From Prochlorococcus sp. AG-686-J21 (GTDB lineage Bacteria > Cyanobacteriota > Cyanobacteriia > PCC-6307 > Cyanobiaceae): DNA of 64,000 nt. Under the pieces are notes generated by a model. It saw only the letters and a program-made list of their open reading frames with translations, made no database searches and was not told the origin of the DNA. Position 1 is the stretch's first letter. Each line of letters starts with the position of its first letter. The stretch spans positions 62,001-126,000 of the forward strand of contig QCVS01000002.1 of NCBI GenBank assembly GCA_003210285.1, given 5' to 3'. Made by a program: the position numbers and the translations under genes. Below are positions 6,920-16,024 of this stretch, in pieces.

Positions 6920-6992
6920 TGGAGCCATGCGGATTTGAACCGCAGACCCCCTGCATGCCATGCAGGTGCTCTACCAGCTGAGCTATGGCCCC
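6920..6992 (-). tRNA. tRNA-Ala(TGC)
   Basis: A 73-nt cloverleaf on the minus strand. Acceptor GGGGCCA pairs with TGGCTCC and A is the discriminator. The D-arm is AGCTCAGCTGGTAGAGC, the anticodon loop reads TGC within CCTGCATGGCATGCAGG, and the T-arm is GCGGTTCAAATCCGC. CCA is not encoded. The 3' end faces the integrase, as expected for an attachment site inside a tRNA gene. I found no second copy of the 3' end to the left inside this window. Confidence 0.97.
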
Positions 6993-7299
6993 TTAAAGGA
7001 ATTTTATTATAATAATCAATCAAAAGTGTTTTAAAAGTTTTAAATTTAAAAATTAATAGATATTTAATTAAAAATCCATGATTCAAATATTCTTTCCTAA
7101 AGCAAATTTATTAAGAAAAAAGTTTAATTATGATTCACTATAAATATTTAGTCCTTAAAAAAGAAAAGACCTATCTTTAAAATATCATTTGTATTTTTAA
7201 CTCATAATCTAAGTAATAAATGTAATATAGTGAATTGTTTAATAAATAAATATCTTATGTGAGATAATATATTTTTAACATTTAATTTATTAAGAGGTT
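6993..7299. other. AT-rich gap between tRNA-Ala and the oxygenase gene
   Basis: About 300 bases without a gene. The sequence is almost all A/T. It should hold the divergent promoters of the tRNA and the 2OG oxygenase. I see no hairpin, repeat or convincing small ORF. Confidence 0.6.
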
Positions 7300-8166
7300 T
7301 TGAGATACTTTAATGAAAAAAATCTATTAAATTTACTTAAAAAAGATAAATCAAAATTTATTAATGCGCAACCTTTTCCACACATAATTATTGATAATTT
7401 CTTAGATAATAAAGAGGCATTAGAACTCGCAAATAAATTTCCTGGTATTAAAGATAAAATCTGGGAAATTCACGGTTCCGGAGCTAATCCAGATAGTTTT
7501 GATTTTGAAGGAGTAAAAAGAGGAAGTTCCAATATTGTTGAAATGCCCAAAGAGATAAGGCAATTTTTATTAGAATTTAATTCAGAAATATTTTTGCAAT
7601 TCTTGAGAAAACTTTCAGGAGTAAAACATATTATTGGAGACCCTTCCTTTAGTGGATGCGGATTGCACTCAACTGGTAAAGGAGGAAGATTGATGATTCA
7701 TTCAGATGTAAACAGATACCCTATAGATAATTTTGTCTATCAATATTTGAATTGCATTTTTTATATAACTAAAGATTGGGATCCATCTTGGAATGGGAAT
7801 CTTGAATTATGGGACAAAAAATGTAAGAAATGCATAAAATCAATTCAGCCCAAGTTTAATAGAATGATCATATTTGAAACAACACCATTTGCTTTTCATG
7901 GACATCCAAAACCACTTAATATTCCAATAACAAAAAGAAGAAATAGTATTGCCGCATATTTTTATATACCAAGAACTATCTATTCTTCAAAATATCTCTC
8001 CAATGAATTAAAAACTGTTTTCTGGAGAAGAACTCAGTCACAAGATAAATTATTTTCATACAAATTTTTAAAGGATAAATTTAATTTAATTATGCTTGAA
8101 ATACTCCCTCCAATTATCTCTAAATCGATTCAAAAAATCAAAAGAAAAAGGCTGAATAAAAAATAA
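7300..8166 (+). CDS. 2-oxoglutarate/Fe(II)-dependent oxygenase
   Basis: 288 aa with the double-stranded beta-helix signature of 2OG oxygenases. The Fe ligands are H-x-D in LMIHSDVNRYP and the distal His in FAFHGHPKPL; RRNSIAAYFY supplies the Arg that binds 2-oxoglutarate. Such proteins sit in Prochlorococcus surface-polysaccharide islands, and this one precedes gmd-fcl. The likely substrate is a sugar, lipid or peptide, which cannot be decided. The listed start is TTG directly behind AAGAGG (only 2 nt spacing). An ATG at 7313 is out of frame over an A-run, so the start is uncertain. It ends exactly where a manC remnant begins. Confidence 0.8.
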   Translation: MRYFNEKNLLNLLKKDKSKFINAQPFPHIIIDNFLDNKEALELANKFPGIKDKIWEIHGSGANPDSFDFEGVKRGSSNIVEMPKEIRQFLLEFNSEIFLQFLRKLSGVKHIIGDPSFSGCGLHSTGKGGRLMIHSDVNRYPIDNFVYQYLNCIFYITKDWDPSWNGNLELWDKKCKKCIKSIQPKFNRMIIFETTPFAFHGHPKPLNIPITKRRNSIAAYFYIPRTIYSSKYLSNELKTVFWRRTQSQDKLFSYKFLKDKFNLIMLEILPPIISKSIQKIKRKRLNKK

Positions 8167-8306
8167 CTTTTTATCTAATAGGAGCTAAACATAGAATAAT
8201 TAATAACGAGGAATTTCCCTTAACTTTAATTGAGGTCCAATGTGGTGATTATTAAGGAGAGGATGATATTTTTAGATTTGATGATAATTATGGGAGAATA
8301 GATTAA
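8166..8306 (+). pseudogene. C-terminal remnant of manC (mannose-1-phosphate guanylyltransferase)
   Basis: Read in frame, this gap encodes a clear ManC/AlgA cupin tail: YLIGAKHRIINNEEFPLTLI, then EVQCGDY, a TAA at 8253 where the family has Leu, then GEDDIFRFDDNYGRID and TAA. The rest of the gene is missing; the frame starts at the stop codon of the oxygenase gene. In intact loci manC makes the GDP-mannose used by Gmd. The oxygenase gene therefore probably entered by recombination that removed most of manC. Confidence 0.8.
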
Positions 8307-8351
8307 TATTAAAAATAATAAAATATTCAGTGATTTTAAATAATCCATAAA

Positions 8352-9473
8352 ATGAACTCTTCCAAAAAAGCTTTTATCACTGGAATTACTGGTCAAGATG
8401 GGAGTTATCTTGCTGAATTTCTTTTAGAAAAAGGTTATGAGGTGCATGGACTTAAAAGACGTTCAAGTAGTTTCAATACCGAAAGGATAGACCATCTTTA
8501 TCAGGATCCTCATGAAAGTAATACAAAATTTTTTCTTCATTATGGAGATTTAACAGATAGCACAAATTTGATAAGAATTCTTCAAAATGTAAAACCTAAT
8601 GAAATTTATAATTTGGGAGCTCAAAGTCATGTGGCAGTAAGTTTTGAGACCCCAGAATATACTGCTAACTGTGACGCTTTAGGAACACTAAGAATACTTG
8701 AAGCAATAAGGATATTGAAACTAAAAACTAGATTTTATCAAGCTAGCACAAGTGAACTTTATGGAAAAATTCAAGAATCTCCTCAGAAGGAAACAACTCC
8801 TTTTTATCCAAGAAGTCCTTATGGAGTAGCAAAGTTGTATGCTTTTTGGATAACTGTAAATTATAGAGAAGCTTATGGAATTTATGCCTGTAACGGAATT
8901 CTTTTTAATCATGAAAGCCCAAGAAGAGGAGAGACATTTGTTACTAGAAAAATTACTAGAGGTTTAACCAGAATTGATGCTGGCTTGGAAAAATGTATTT
9001 ACCTTGGAAATTTAAATTCAAAAAGGGACTGGGGTCATGCAAAAGATTATGTAAAAATGCAGTGGCTAATGCTTCAACAAGATCACCCTGAAGATTTTGT
9101 AATCGCAACTGGGAGGATGGAAACTGTACGTAGATTTATTGAGATTTGTTCTATTAAACTTGATTGGAACAAAGATAATAAGCCAGGAATTATTTGGGAA
9201 GGTGAGGGTATTAATGAGGTTGGGAGAAGGACTGATACTAATGAAATAGTAATAAAAATTGATCCCCGATATTTCAGGCCAACTGAAGTTGATGAATTAA
9301 TTGGCGATTCAAAAAAAGGATCATTGAAGCTTGGTTGGACACCGGAAATATCCCTTGAAGAAATGATACAAGAGATGATTACAATAGATAAAAATAAAGC
9401 ATTAGAAGAATCAATACTTTTAAAAAAAGGATTTAAGGTAAATTCTCCTTTTGAATCCCCACCTGAAAATTAA
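8352..9473 (+). CDS. gmd: GDP-mannose 4,6-dehydratase
   Basis: Converts GDP-D-mannose to GDP-4-keto-6-deoxymannose, the first step to GDP-L-fucose. An extended short-chain dehydrogenase of 373 aa. The NADP-binding motif is [12 protein letters not shown] at the N-terminus, with STSELYGK, the catalytic YGVAKLYA (Y-x-x-x-K) and [16 protein letters not shown], all typical of Gmd. ATG start. fcl follows after 13 nt, forming an operon. Its substrate source is unclear here because manC is only a remnant. Confidence 0.95.
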   Translation: MNSSKKAFITGITGQDGSYLAEFLLEKGYEVHGLKRRSSSFNTERIDHLYQDPHESNTKFFLHYGDLTDSTNLIRILQNVKPNEIYNLGAQSHVAVSFETPEYTANCDALGTLRILEAIRILKLKTRFYQASTSELYGKIQESPQKETTPFYPRSPYGVAKLYAFWITVNYREAYGIYACNGILFNHESPRRGETFVTRKITRGLTRIDAGLEKCIYLGNLNSKRDWGHAKDYVKMQWLMLQQDHPEDFVIATGRMETVRRFIEICSIKLDWNKDNKPGIIWEGEGINEVGRRTDTNEIVIKIDPRYFRPTEVDELIGDSKKGSLKLGWTPEISLEEMIQEMITIDKNKALEESILLKKGFKVNSPFESPPEN

Positions 9474-9486
9474 TATTTAAAATTAT

Positions 9487-10476
9487 ATGGGAAAACTCAA
9501 AAACCAGAAAATTTTCATAGCAGGTGCTAGTGGAATGGTTGGTAATGCAATAAAAAAAGCAATATCAAATTATCATCGAGATAGTAAAAATAAAAATTTA
9601 CTTTTAACACCCTCACGCCAAGAATTGAATCTACTTGATTCGATGTTAGTTAAAAATTGGTTTGCTAAAAATAAGCCTTCTATTGTAATTCTTGCTGCGG
9701 CCAAAGTTGGTGGAATACTTGCAAACACAAAATATCCTGCAGATTTTCTAATTGAGAATATAAAAATTCAAACGAATATTATTGAATCTGCCTGGTCTCA
9801 AGGTGTTAAAAGGTTTCTTTTTCTTGGAAGTAGTTGTATTTATCCTAAACATTCTCCTCAACCAATAAAAGAAGAATTTTTGTTAAATAATAATTTAGAA
9901 AGAACTAATGAATATTATGCAATTGCAAAAATAGCTGGTCTTAAACTTTGCGAATCATTAAGGACTCAATATGGCTTTGATGCTATTTCTCTTATGCCTA
10001 CGAATTTATATGGACCAAATGATAATTATCATCCTGAAAATAGCCATGTAATGGCTGCCTTAATTAGGAAATTCTTAATCGCAAAAAAGAAGAAATTGCC
10101 TTCCGTTACCTGTTGGGGCTCTGGTTTAGTCTTTAGAGAATTTATGCACGTTGAAGATCTGGCTGAAGCTATTATATTTTGTCTTGAAAATTGGTACCCA
10201 TCTAAAAAAGATGCTCCAAAAGATTCTTTAGGCAATAATTTAAACCATTTGAATATTGGTACAGGTGAAGAAATATCAATAAAAGAATTAGCTGCAAAAA
10301 TTGCTAAATTCACAGAATTCAAAGGGGAAATTTTATGGGATAAAAGCAAGCCAGACGGTACCCCTCAAAAAAAATTGGATGTTAGCAGAATTAATAGACT
10401 TGGGTGGAAATCTAAAATAGATTTAGATTCAGGAATCCAAAAAACCTTAAGCAATTTAAATTTGTCTGAACTCTAA
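9487..10476 (+). CDS. fcl: GDP-L-fucose synthase (epimerase/reductase)
   Basis: Epimerises and reduces the Gmd product to GDP-L-fucose for surface glycans. 329 aa. N-terminal GASGMVGNAI binds NADPH; LGSSCIYP, the catalytic YAIAKIAG (Y-x-x-x-K), the PTNLYGPNDNYHPENSHVMAALI block and WGSGLVFREFMHVED all match WcaG/Fcl. It is the last gene of the sugar locus and is convergent with lexA (26 nt between stops). Confidence 0.95.
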   Translation: MGKLKNQKIFIAGASGMVGNAIKKAISNYHRDSKNKNLLLTPSRQELNLLDSMLVKNWFAKNKPSIVILAAAKVGGILANTKYPADFLIENIKIQTNIIESAWSQGVKRFLFLGSSCIYPKHSPQPIKEEFLLNNNLERTNEYYAIAKIAGLKLCESLRTQYGFDAISLMPTNLYGPNDNYHPENSHVMAALIRKFLIAKKKKLPSVTCWGSGLVFREFMHVEDLAEAIIFCLENWYPSKKDAPKDSLGNNLNHLNIGTGEEISIKELAAKIAKFTEFKGEILWDKSKPDGTPQKKLDVSRINRLGWKSKIDLDSGIQKTLSNLNLSEL

Positions 10477-10502
10477 AAATACAAGCTATTTTGACATAAA
10501 GT

Positions 10503-11120
10503 TTATATTTTTCTCCAAACAGCCAATAATTTTCCTTGAAATACAACTTCATTTAAATTTAACTCGATTGGATCATAAGCCGTATTTGCAGCCTCAAGAA
10601 ATATTTTTCCTTTTCTTTTGAAAAAATACTTTAATGTAGTACCTAAACCAGGAACCATAGCACTAACAATTGTTCCGTTCCTAATGGAGTAAGAATCTAT
10701 AATTGGCTCCATCAAAACCATATCTCCATCTGCGATACAGGCATCAATCATTGAATCTCCATTAACGGTAAGCGCAAATACATCCTTCTTCTTAAAAACA
10801 TCGGAAATATCTAAATTCTCCTGAACATCAGAGAAAGTTTCAATTAAACCACCAGCCGCTACTGAACCCATAATTGGAACCCCCTCTATAATGTCATCAA
10901 CTATTTGTAGTGTTCGAGCTTTACCCTCTTGCCATGAAATATATCCTTTTTCTTGTAAGTGTTTCAAACGACTTTGGATTGGAGCTGGGGACTTTAAACC
11001 CATTGCCTCCATCATCTGTCTAATTGATGGACTATGTTTAAATTTTTTCATATAATCCTTTATCCATCCATAAAGCTCATTTTGAGCATCAGTAAGATTA
11101 CCATCCACAGAAGATATCAT
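10503..11120 (-). CDS. lexA: LexA repressor
   Basis: SOS repressor with self-cleavage activity. 205 aa: N-terminal winged HTH (PSIRQMMEAMGLKSPAPIQSRLKHLQEKGYI), the scissile Ala-Gly in GSVAAGGLIE, catalytic Ser in NGDSMIDACIADGD and catalytic Lys in GTTLKYFF. All residues for RecA-stimulated autolysis are present. A partial match to the cyanobacterial SOS box lies just upstream, so it probably represses itself. Confidence 0.95.
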   Translation of the reverse strand: MISSVDGNLTDAQNELYGWIKDYMKKFKHSPSIRQMMEAMGLKSPAPIQSRLKHLQEKGYISWQEGKARTLQIVDDIIEGVPIMGSVAAGGLIETFSDVQENLDISDVFKKKDVFALTVNGDSMIDACIADGDMVLMEPIIDSYSIRNGTIVSAMVPGLGTTLKYFFKRKGKIFLEAANTAYDPIELNLNEVVFQGKLLAVWRKI

Positions 11121-11126
11121 AGAAAC

Positions 11127-11151
11127 AAATGTACACTAATACATTTGTACC
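11127..11151 (-). promoter_or_regulatory. Candidate LexA operator upstream of lexA
   Basis: Minus-strand GGTACAAATGTATT (11138-11151) fits the cyanobacterial LexA consensus RGTACNNNDGTWCB with one mismatch. It overlaps a perfect 7-bp inverted repeat AAATGTA-N6-TACATTT (11127-11146). The position, 7-31 nt before the start codon, suits autorepression. Binding is inferred. Confidence 0.5.
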
Positions 11152-11178
11152 TATAAATTAAAAAATATGCAACCGATA

Positions 11179-12105
11179 TTAAGAAAGGAGACAAGCTAAT
11201 AGTGCTTGTTGAGAATGTAGTCTATTTTCTGCTTGATCAAAAATTCTATTTTTTTTACTTTCAAATACCTCATCAGTTATCTCTTTAGATCTATAAGCAG
11301 GAAGACAATGAAGAATAATTGCATCTTTATCAGCCTTTCTTACTAAATCACTATCAATAGTGAATCCGTTAAAAACCTTATCTTTCTCTTCTTTTTGATT
11401 CTCTTCCCCCATGGATGACCAAACATCTGTATAAAGAACGTTTGCTCCTAAAACAGCTTTATTTGGATCATTAGTAATTTTTAATAAATTCTTATTCTTA
11501 TATCTCTCATATGCTTTATTGATCACCACAGAGTTAGGTTCATAACCTTTTGGACATGCAATCCTAACTTCTATTCCTAATAATGACCCACACAAAATAA
11601 GAGAATTTGCCACATTATTGCCATCACCTATAAATGTCAAAACTACATCTTTAAAAGTACCAAATTCTTCCTGAATTGTTAAAAAATCAGCTAGGGCCTG
11701 ACATGGATGTTCTAAATCTGTAAGAGCATTAATAACTGGCTTTGTTGACCACTTTGCATATTCTTCTAAATCAGAATGATCAAATGTTCTAATTGCGATA
11801 ACATCACAATATCTACTTAGAACTCTTGCAGTATCTTTAATTGGCTCGCCTCTTCCTATTTGTGATGTTGTGGGATTTAGGTCAATAATTGTGCCCCCCA
11901 GTCTCGACATAGCCACTTGAAAACTAACTCTGGTACGAGTAGAAGATTTATCAAAAATTAAACCCAAAACTTTATTTTTCAGTTCAATATTAAAGTTGTC
12001 GTTTTTAAATTTTTTCGCAACCTCTAAAATATGAATACATTCGTCAGTAGATACATCCAAGCTTGATAAAAAGTGATTATTAGTAAGCTTGTTTGGTTTA
12101 AGCAT
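11179..12105 (-). CDS. argF: Ornithine carbamoyltransferase
   Basis: Makes citrulline from ornithine and carbamoyl phosphate (arginine synthesis). 308 aa with the carbamoyl-phosphate motif SSTRTRVSF, LEHPCQALADFLT and the active-site HCLPAYR near the C-terminus, normal for the family. It lies 28 nt downstream of ftsH on the same strand and may share its transcript. Confidence 0.95.
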   Translation of the reverse strand: MLKPNKLTNNHFLSSLDVSTDECIHILEVAKKFKNDNFNIELKNKVLGLIFDKSSTRTRVSFQVAMSRLGGTIIDLNPTTSQIGRGEPIKDTARVLSRYCDVIAIRTFDHSDLEEYAKWSTKPVINALTDLEHPCQALADFLTIQEEFGTFKDVVLTFIGDGNNVANSLILCGSLLGIEVRIACPKGYEPNSVVINKAYERYKNKNLLKITNDPNKAVLGANVLYTDVWSSMGEENQKEEKDKVFNGFTIDSDLVRKADKDAIILHCLPAYRSKEITDEVFESKKNRIFDQAENRLHSQQALLACLLS

Positions 12106-12133
12106 AAATATTTCTATTAAGATTTAAATTCTA

Positions 12134-13996
12134 CTATGCAGGCATTTTTGTTTCTGCAAGAAGATTTTTTAAATCTTCACCTTCAATAACTTCTTCTTGA
12201 AGAATTTTTTGAGAGATTGATTCCAGTAATGGTAAATTATTCCTTAAGATATTTAATGCCGTCTCATGGGCATCATCCACTAAATCTCTAACTTCTTTAT
12301 CAATTGCTTGGGCTGTAGCATCACTAACGGATCTTCTTGGATTATTTCCGTTGCCTAAGAATTGCCCTCCACCTTGTTTATCATAAGCTAGAGGGCCAAG
12401 TATATCACTCATACCAAAAGTTCCTACCATTTGTTCTGCTATATCAGTTGCTCTCTGAAGATCGTTAGAAGCACCAGTAGTTATTTTCCCAAAGACCACC
12501 TCTTCAGCTGAACGGCCACCAAGAAGCGTTGCTATTTGACCTTTTAATTCATCTTTGGAGTTAAGAAATCTTTCTTCAGTAGGAAGTTGAAGTGTATATC
12601 CTAAGGCACTCATACCTCTTGGTACAATCGAAATCTTCGCAACTTTCGACCCCCCTGGCATAAGATGACCAACAATGGCATGACCAACTTCATGATAAGC
12701 AACAACTTTCTTTTCATCATCTTGTAGAACTCTACTTTTCTTCTCTAAACCAGCTACAACCCTTTCAATGGCTTCACTTAAATCTTGTTGCTCAACACTT
12801 TTTCTTTTAGCTCTGGCAGCTAATAAAGCAGCTTCATTAACCATATTTGCCAAATCTGCTCCTGCGAATCCACTTGTAGCTTGTGCTATTGAGTCCAAAT
12901 CAATTGATTCGGCTAATTTTACTTTTTTGGTATAAATTTCTAGGATCGTTTTTCTACCAGATAAGTCTGGTCTGTCAACTAAAACTTGTCTATCAAATCT
13001 ACCTGGTCTCAATAATGCTGCATCAAGTACTTCTGGCTGGTTAGTCGCGGCTAGAACTATTACAGGTTTATCAGCTGAAGCAAAACCATCCATTTCTGTA
13101 AGTAGCTGATTTAATGTTTGTTCTCGTTCGTCATTACCACCAACAACACCCATTGAACCAGAGCGACTCTTACCAATAGCATCTAATTCATCTATGAAAA
13201 TGATACAAGGAGCTTTTTTCTTGGCTTGTTCAAACAAATCTCTTACTCTTGCTGCTCCAGCTCCCACAAAAAGTTCAACAAATTCAGAACCTGAAATTAT
13301 GAAGAAAGGAACTTCAGCTTCTCCTGCAACTGCTTTAGAAAGGAGAGTCTTTCCTGTTCCTGGAGGGCCAACTAAAAGGACACCTTTAGGAATCCTCGCC
13401 CCAATATCAGTATATCTTTCTGGTTTCTTTAAGAAGTCAACTATTTCGGTTAATTCATCTTTCGCCTCATCAACACCAGCAACATCATCAAAAGTTACTT
13501 TTGATTCATCATCAGGGACATAAACTTTAGCCTTACTTTTCGTAAAACTCAATGCACCTTGAGCACCGCCTCCACCCATACTCCTTCTAGCAAAAAATTG
13601 CAGTACCAAAATAAAAATTAAAGGAGGAACTACCCAGCTAAGAACTGTCGAAAAGAAATTCGGTTTTTTAGGTGGAGCTGCCGCGAATTCAACCCCTTTA
13701 GTTTCTAATCTTTGAGGCAGATCCATATCAAAAATTGGAGTGGTTGCTAATACTGAAGGAGCTCCCTCTTCCGCTCCATTCAGTTCATATCTAATTTGTT
13801 CTTGTGTTATGTAAGCCCTCTTAACTTCACCATCATTAACTTGATCAATAAATAAAGAGTAAGGAACTCTTGGTATTTGCATATTTTGATTAGGGAACAA
13901 GCTGCTGAATAATAATAGTGCTCCAACTCCAATTAAGATTATATTAATTATTCCAAATCTTCTATTAGGTTGGTTATCGTCTTGTCTTATTGGCAT
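12134..13996 (-). CDS. ftsH: ATP-dependent zinc metalloprotease FtsH
   Basis: Membrane-anchored AAA protease; cyanobacterial members degrade damaged photosystem II D1 and other membrane proteins. 620 aa: two membrane segments (~17-36 and ~112-135), Walker A GPPGTGKT, Walker [12 protein letters not shown], the second region of homology [18 protein letters not shown] and the zinc site HEVGH, with the third ligand Asp in the C-terminal domain. Normal length. Which of the cyanobacterial FtsH paralogues it is cannot be settled here. Confidence 0.95.
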   Translation of the reverse strand: MPIRQDDNQPNRRFGIINIILIGVGALLLFSSLFPNQNMQIPRVPYSLFIDQVNDGEVKRAYITQEQIRYELNGAEEGAPSVLATTPIFDMDLPQRLETKGVEFAAAPPKKPNFFSTVLSWVVPPLIFILVLQFFARRSMGGGGAQGALSFTKSKAKVYVPDDESKVTFDDVAGVDEAKDELTEIVDFLKKPERYTDIGARIPKGVLLVGPPGTGKTLLSKAVAGEAEVPFFIISGSEFVELFVGAGAARVRDLFEQAKKKAPCIIFIDELDAIGKSRSGSMGVVGGNDEREQTLNQLLTEMDGFASADKPVIVLAATNQPEVLDAALLRPGRFDRQVLVDRPDLSGRKTILEIYTKKVKLAESIDLDSIAQATSGFAGADLANMVNEAALLAARAKRKSVEQQDLSEAIERVVAGLEKKSRVLQDDEKKVVAYHEVGHAIVGHLMPGGSKVAKISIVPRGMSALGYTLQLPTEERFLNSKDELKGQIATLLGGRSAEEVVFGKITTGASNDLQRATDIAEQMVGTFGMSDILGPLAYDKQGGGQFLGNGNNPRRSVSDATAQAIDKEVRDLVDDAHETALNILRNNLPLLESISQKILQEEVIEGEDLKNLLAETKMPA

Positions 13997-14110
13997 GATT
14001 AATATCGATTGTGGATATATTATAAACTAAACGAACGAGTTCTGTACCTGTATAATTTTTTTTGGGTAAGAACCGAACGGTATTCTAATCAAAAACCAGT
14101 TTCAAATTAA

Positions 14111-15199
14111 TTAAATATTACTCTTAACAAAAATATCATTACCGATAAAACTAATTTCAGGTTTATTTAAATCAAAAACTTCATCCATATTTTCAAATTC
14201 AAAATCAGAAAAGGGATTCATGCTACTTTCACCTCCTAATATCTTTGGTGAAATAAAAGTCATTATTTCTTGAATACAACCTGCCTTCATTGCTGAAGTT
14301 GCCAACTTAGGTCCACATTCCCAGAAAACATTATTACAACCCTTTTTAGCTAGTAATTTTGAAAGCAATCTAGGATTATCAGAGGATAATGCTTCTATCT
14401 GTACACCCTCCGGGATTCTCTTAAGAAATTTTTTATCTGCAGTAGAAGCATCATATACAACAAGGGTCTTCGCTAATTTACAATTCCACAAATTAGATTT
14501 TTCTGGCAGATCTAAAGTTTTTGTGAACACTACTCTTAAAGGTTCAGGATCTCTTATACCTCGAGAAGTTAGAAGAGGATCATCTTTTCTTAATGTGTTA
14601 CCCCCAATAACAATTGCGTCAAAGCCAGCCCTAAAAGAGTGAACTAATGATCTTGAATCTTTACTTGTAATCCATTTACTTTTTCCATTTTTCAGACCAA
14701 CCCTTCCATCCATACTCATTGCAAACTTCATAACACCAAAAGCATTATCGGTAATATTCCTATGAATAAAAGACTTATTTAGTTCTTGAGATTCTTTCTC
14801 ACATAATCCTAGATGAACTTTTATCCCAGCCTCATTAAGTAATTTAATACCTTTCCCTGAAACTCTTTTGTCGGGATCTACAATAGAAACAAATACTTTT
14901 TTTATTCCAAAAGAAATGATTTTATCAACACATGGAGGTGTTTTACCTTTATGACAACAAGGTTCCAGATTCACATATATTGTACCTTCTCTTGCATCTT
15001 TTTTTAAATTATTGAAAGCCATTGCCTCTGCATGAGGCATTCCTGATTTTGAATGGAATCCTTCTGAAATAAGATTTCCGTTTTTATCTAAGATTACTGC
15101 TCCAACCATTGGATTTGGACTTGTTCTTCCTTTACCTAAAGAAGCCAAATAAATAGCTCTTTTCATCCATTTGATGTCACTAATATGGCTATTAATCAT
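14111..15199 (-). CDS. ribD: Bifunctional riboflavin deaminase/reductase
   Basis: Second and third steps of riboflavin synthesis. 362 aa. The N-terminal deaminase has zinc ligands in MPHAEAMAF and EPCCHKGKTPPCVDKI. The C-terminal reductase (~150-362) has KFAMSMDGRVGLKNGKSKWITS and VIGGNTLRKDDPLLTSR. The DUF3122 gene precedes it closely, so they may be cotranscribed. Confidence 0.94.
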   Translation of the reverse strand: MINSHISDIKWMKRAIYLASLGKGRTSPNPMVGAVILDKNGNLISEGFHSKSGMPHAEAMAFNNLKKDAREGTIYVNLEPCCHKGKTPPCVDKIISFGIKKVFVSIVDPDKRVSGKGIKLLNEAGIKVHLGLCEKESQELNKSFIHRNITDNAFGVMKFAMSMDGRVGLKNGKSKWITSKDSRSLVHSFRAGFDAIVIGGNTLRKDDPLLTSRGIRDPEPLRVVFTKTLDLPEKSNLWNCKLAKTLVVYDASTADKKFLKRIPEGVQIEALSSDNPRLLSKLLAKKGCNNVFWECGPKLATSAMKAGCIQEIMTFISPKILGGESSMNPFSDFEFENMDEVFDLNKPEISFIGNDIFVKSNI

Positions 15200-15214
15200 T
15201 AAATGAATAAATTA

Positions 15215-15715
15215 TTAATCTAATGATCTCCATTCTTTAACGACGAAAGGAGGAACTGGTAACTCTGAGAAAACACCTGATAAAGATAATCTTAGTGGTC
15301 TATTTTTATCAATATTATTTGTTAGTTCATTCAAATCAAATTCTGCAGCAGCTTGTCTTCCATCACTAGCTAATTCAGCATTTAATAGTGTTTTATCATT
15401 TAACATCCACTGTTTTCTTCCAGAATCTACTTGTAAATTCGTTGGATGATCAATCCTAAGATTTCCAGGATATCCAATTACCCTTAAGATCAATTTTTCT
15501 TCAAAAAATGGCGACTTATACGCAACTAGTTGCCATGTTTCAAAATCAAGATCTCTTAGAAACTCACTACTAGCATTTATTAACTCTCCATTGATTTCTG
15601 TTTCTGCTATTTCTGCAAAAGCCTTTGGTGGGTTAAAAACCAGAGAAATTAATATGGCAAAAGGTAGTAATCCCTTAAAAAAATTATTTTTATTTAATTT
15701 TGAAATTTTCATCAT
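15215..15715 (-). CDS. DUF3122 family protein, exported
   Basis: 166 aa. A hydrophobic N-terminal segment (LLPFAILISLVFNPPKAFAEI) reads as a signal peptide with an AFA cleavage site. The remainder (LRDLDFETWQLVAYKSP, LRIDHPTNLQVDSGRKQW) resembles the cyanobacterial DUF3122 family of periplasmic or lumenal proteins of unknown role. Its start overlaps the end of the upstream 101-aa gene by 26 nt. Confidence 0.65.
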   Translation of the reverse strand: MMKISKLNKNNFFKGLLPFAILISLVFNPPKAFAEIAETEINGELINASSEFLRDLDFETWQLVAYKSPFFEEKLILRVIGYPGNLRIDHPTNLQVDSGRKQWMLNDKTLLNAELASDGRQAAAEFDLNELTNNIDKNRPLRLSLSGVFSELPVPPFVVKEWRSLD

Positions 15716-15995
15716 TTTCAGAATCCATAAGGGTGTCTAGAGTAACTGCTGTTCTAACAAGAGCTTGGTATCTTTTTATGATTTTACGATTTTTTTCTAT
15801 AACTCGGGATAAATTCGCAGTATCTTTATCAGAAAAATTCGTTGTTAAATCACCAGAGTCCTCCACTATTAACTCAAAATTACTTTCTTTGTTAATTAGA
15901 GTTAACAATATTTCGTGTAAACGCTTTCTCCTGTCTGACAAGTAATTTATAGTTATTATTTTATAAATACTAGGATAAATTAATAAAACATACAA
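15690..15995 (-). CDS. Conserved small hypothetical protein
   Basis: 101 aa in the listed frame. The first ~18 residues are hydrophobic and may not be translated: a TTG at the Leu of LSDRRKRLHEI is an alternative start, giving about 82 aa. The core is helical and charged (RVIEKNRKIIKRYQALVRTAVTLD). It overlaps the DUF3122 gene, suggesting a coupled pair, and is divergent from cobL. Family not recognised. Confidence 0.5.
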   Translation of the reverse strand: MYVLLIYPSIYKIITINYLSDRRKRLHEILLTLINKESNFELIVEDSGDLTTNFSDKDTANLSRVIEKNRKIIKRYQALVRTAVTLDTLMDSENDENFKIK

Positions 15996-16024
15996 ATAAA
16001 TTATATTATTCCTTTTAAATATTT

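Noticed and set aside
6886-7086. 66-aa minus-strand ORF over tRNA-Ala
   Set aside because: It is the translation of the tRNA gene and AT-rich flank, with no coding signal.
8721-8912. Minus-strand ORF in gmd
   Set aside because: Shadow frame of gmd.
13194-13523. Plus-strand ORF opposite ftsH
   Set aside because: Shadow frame of the conserved AAA domain.
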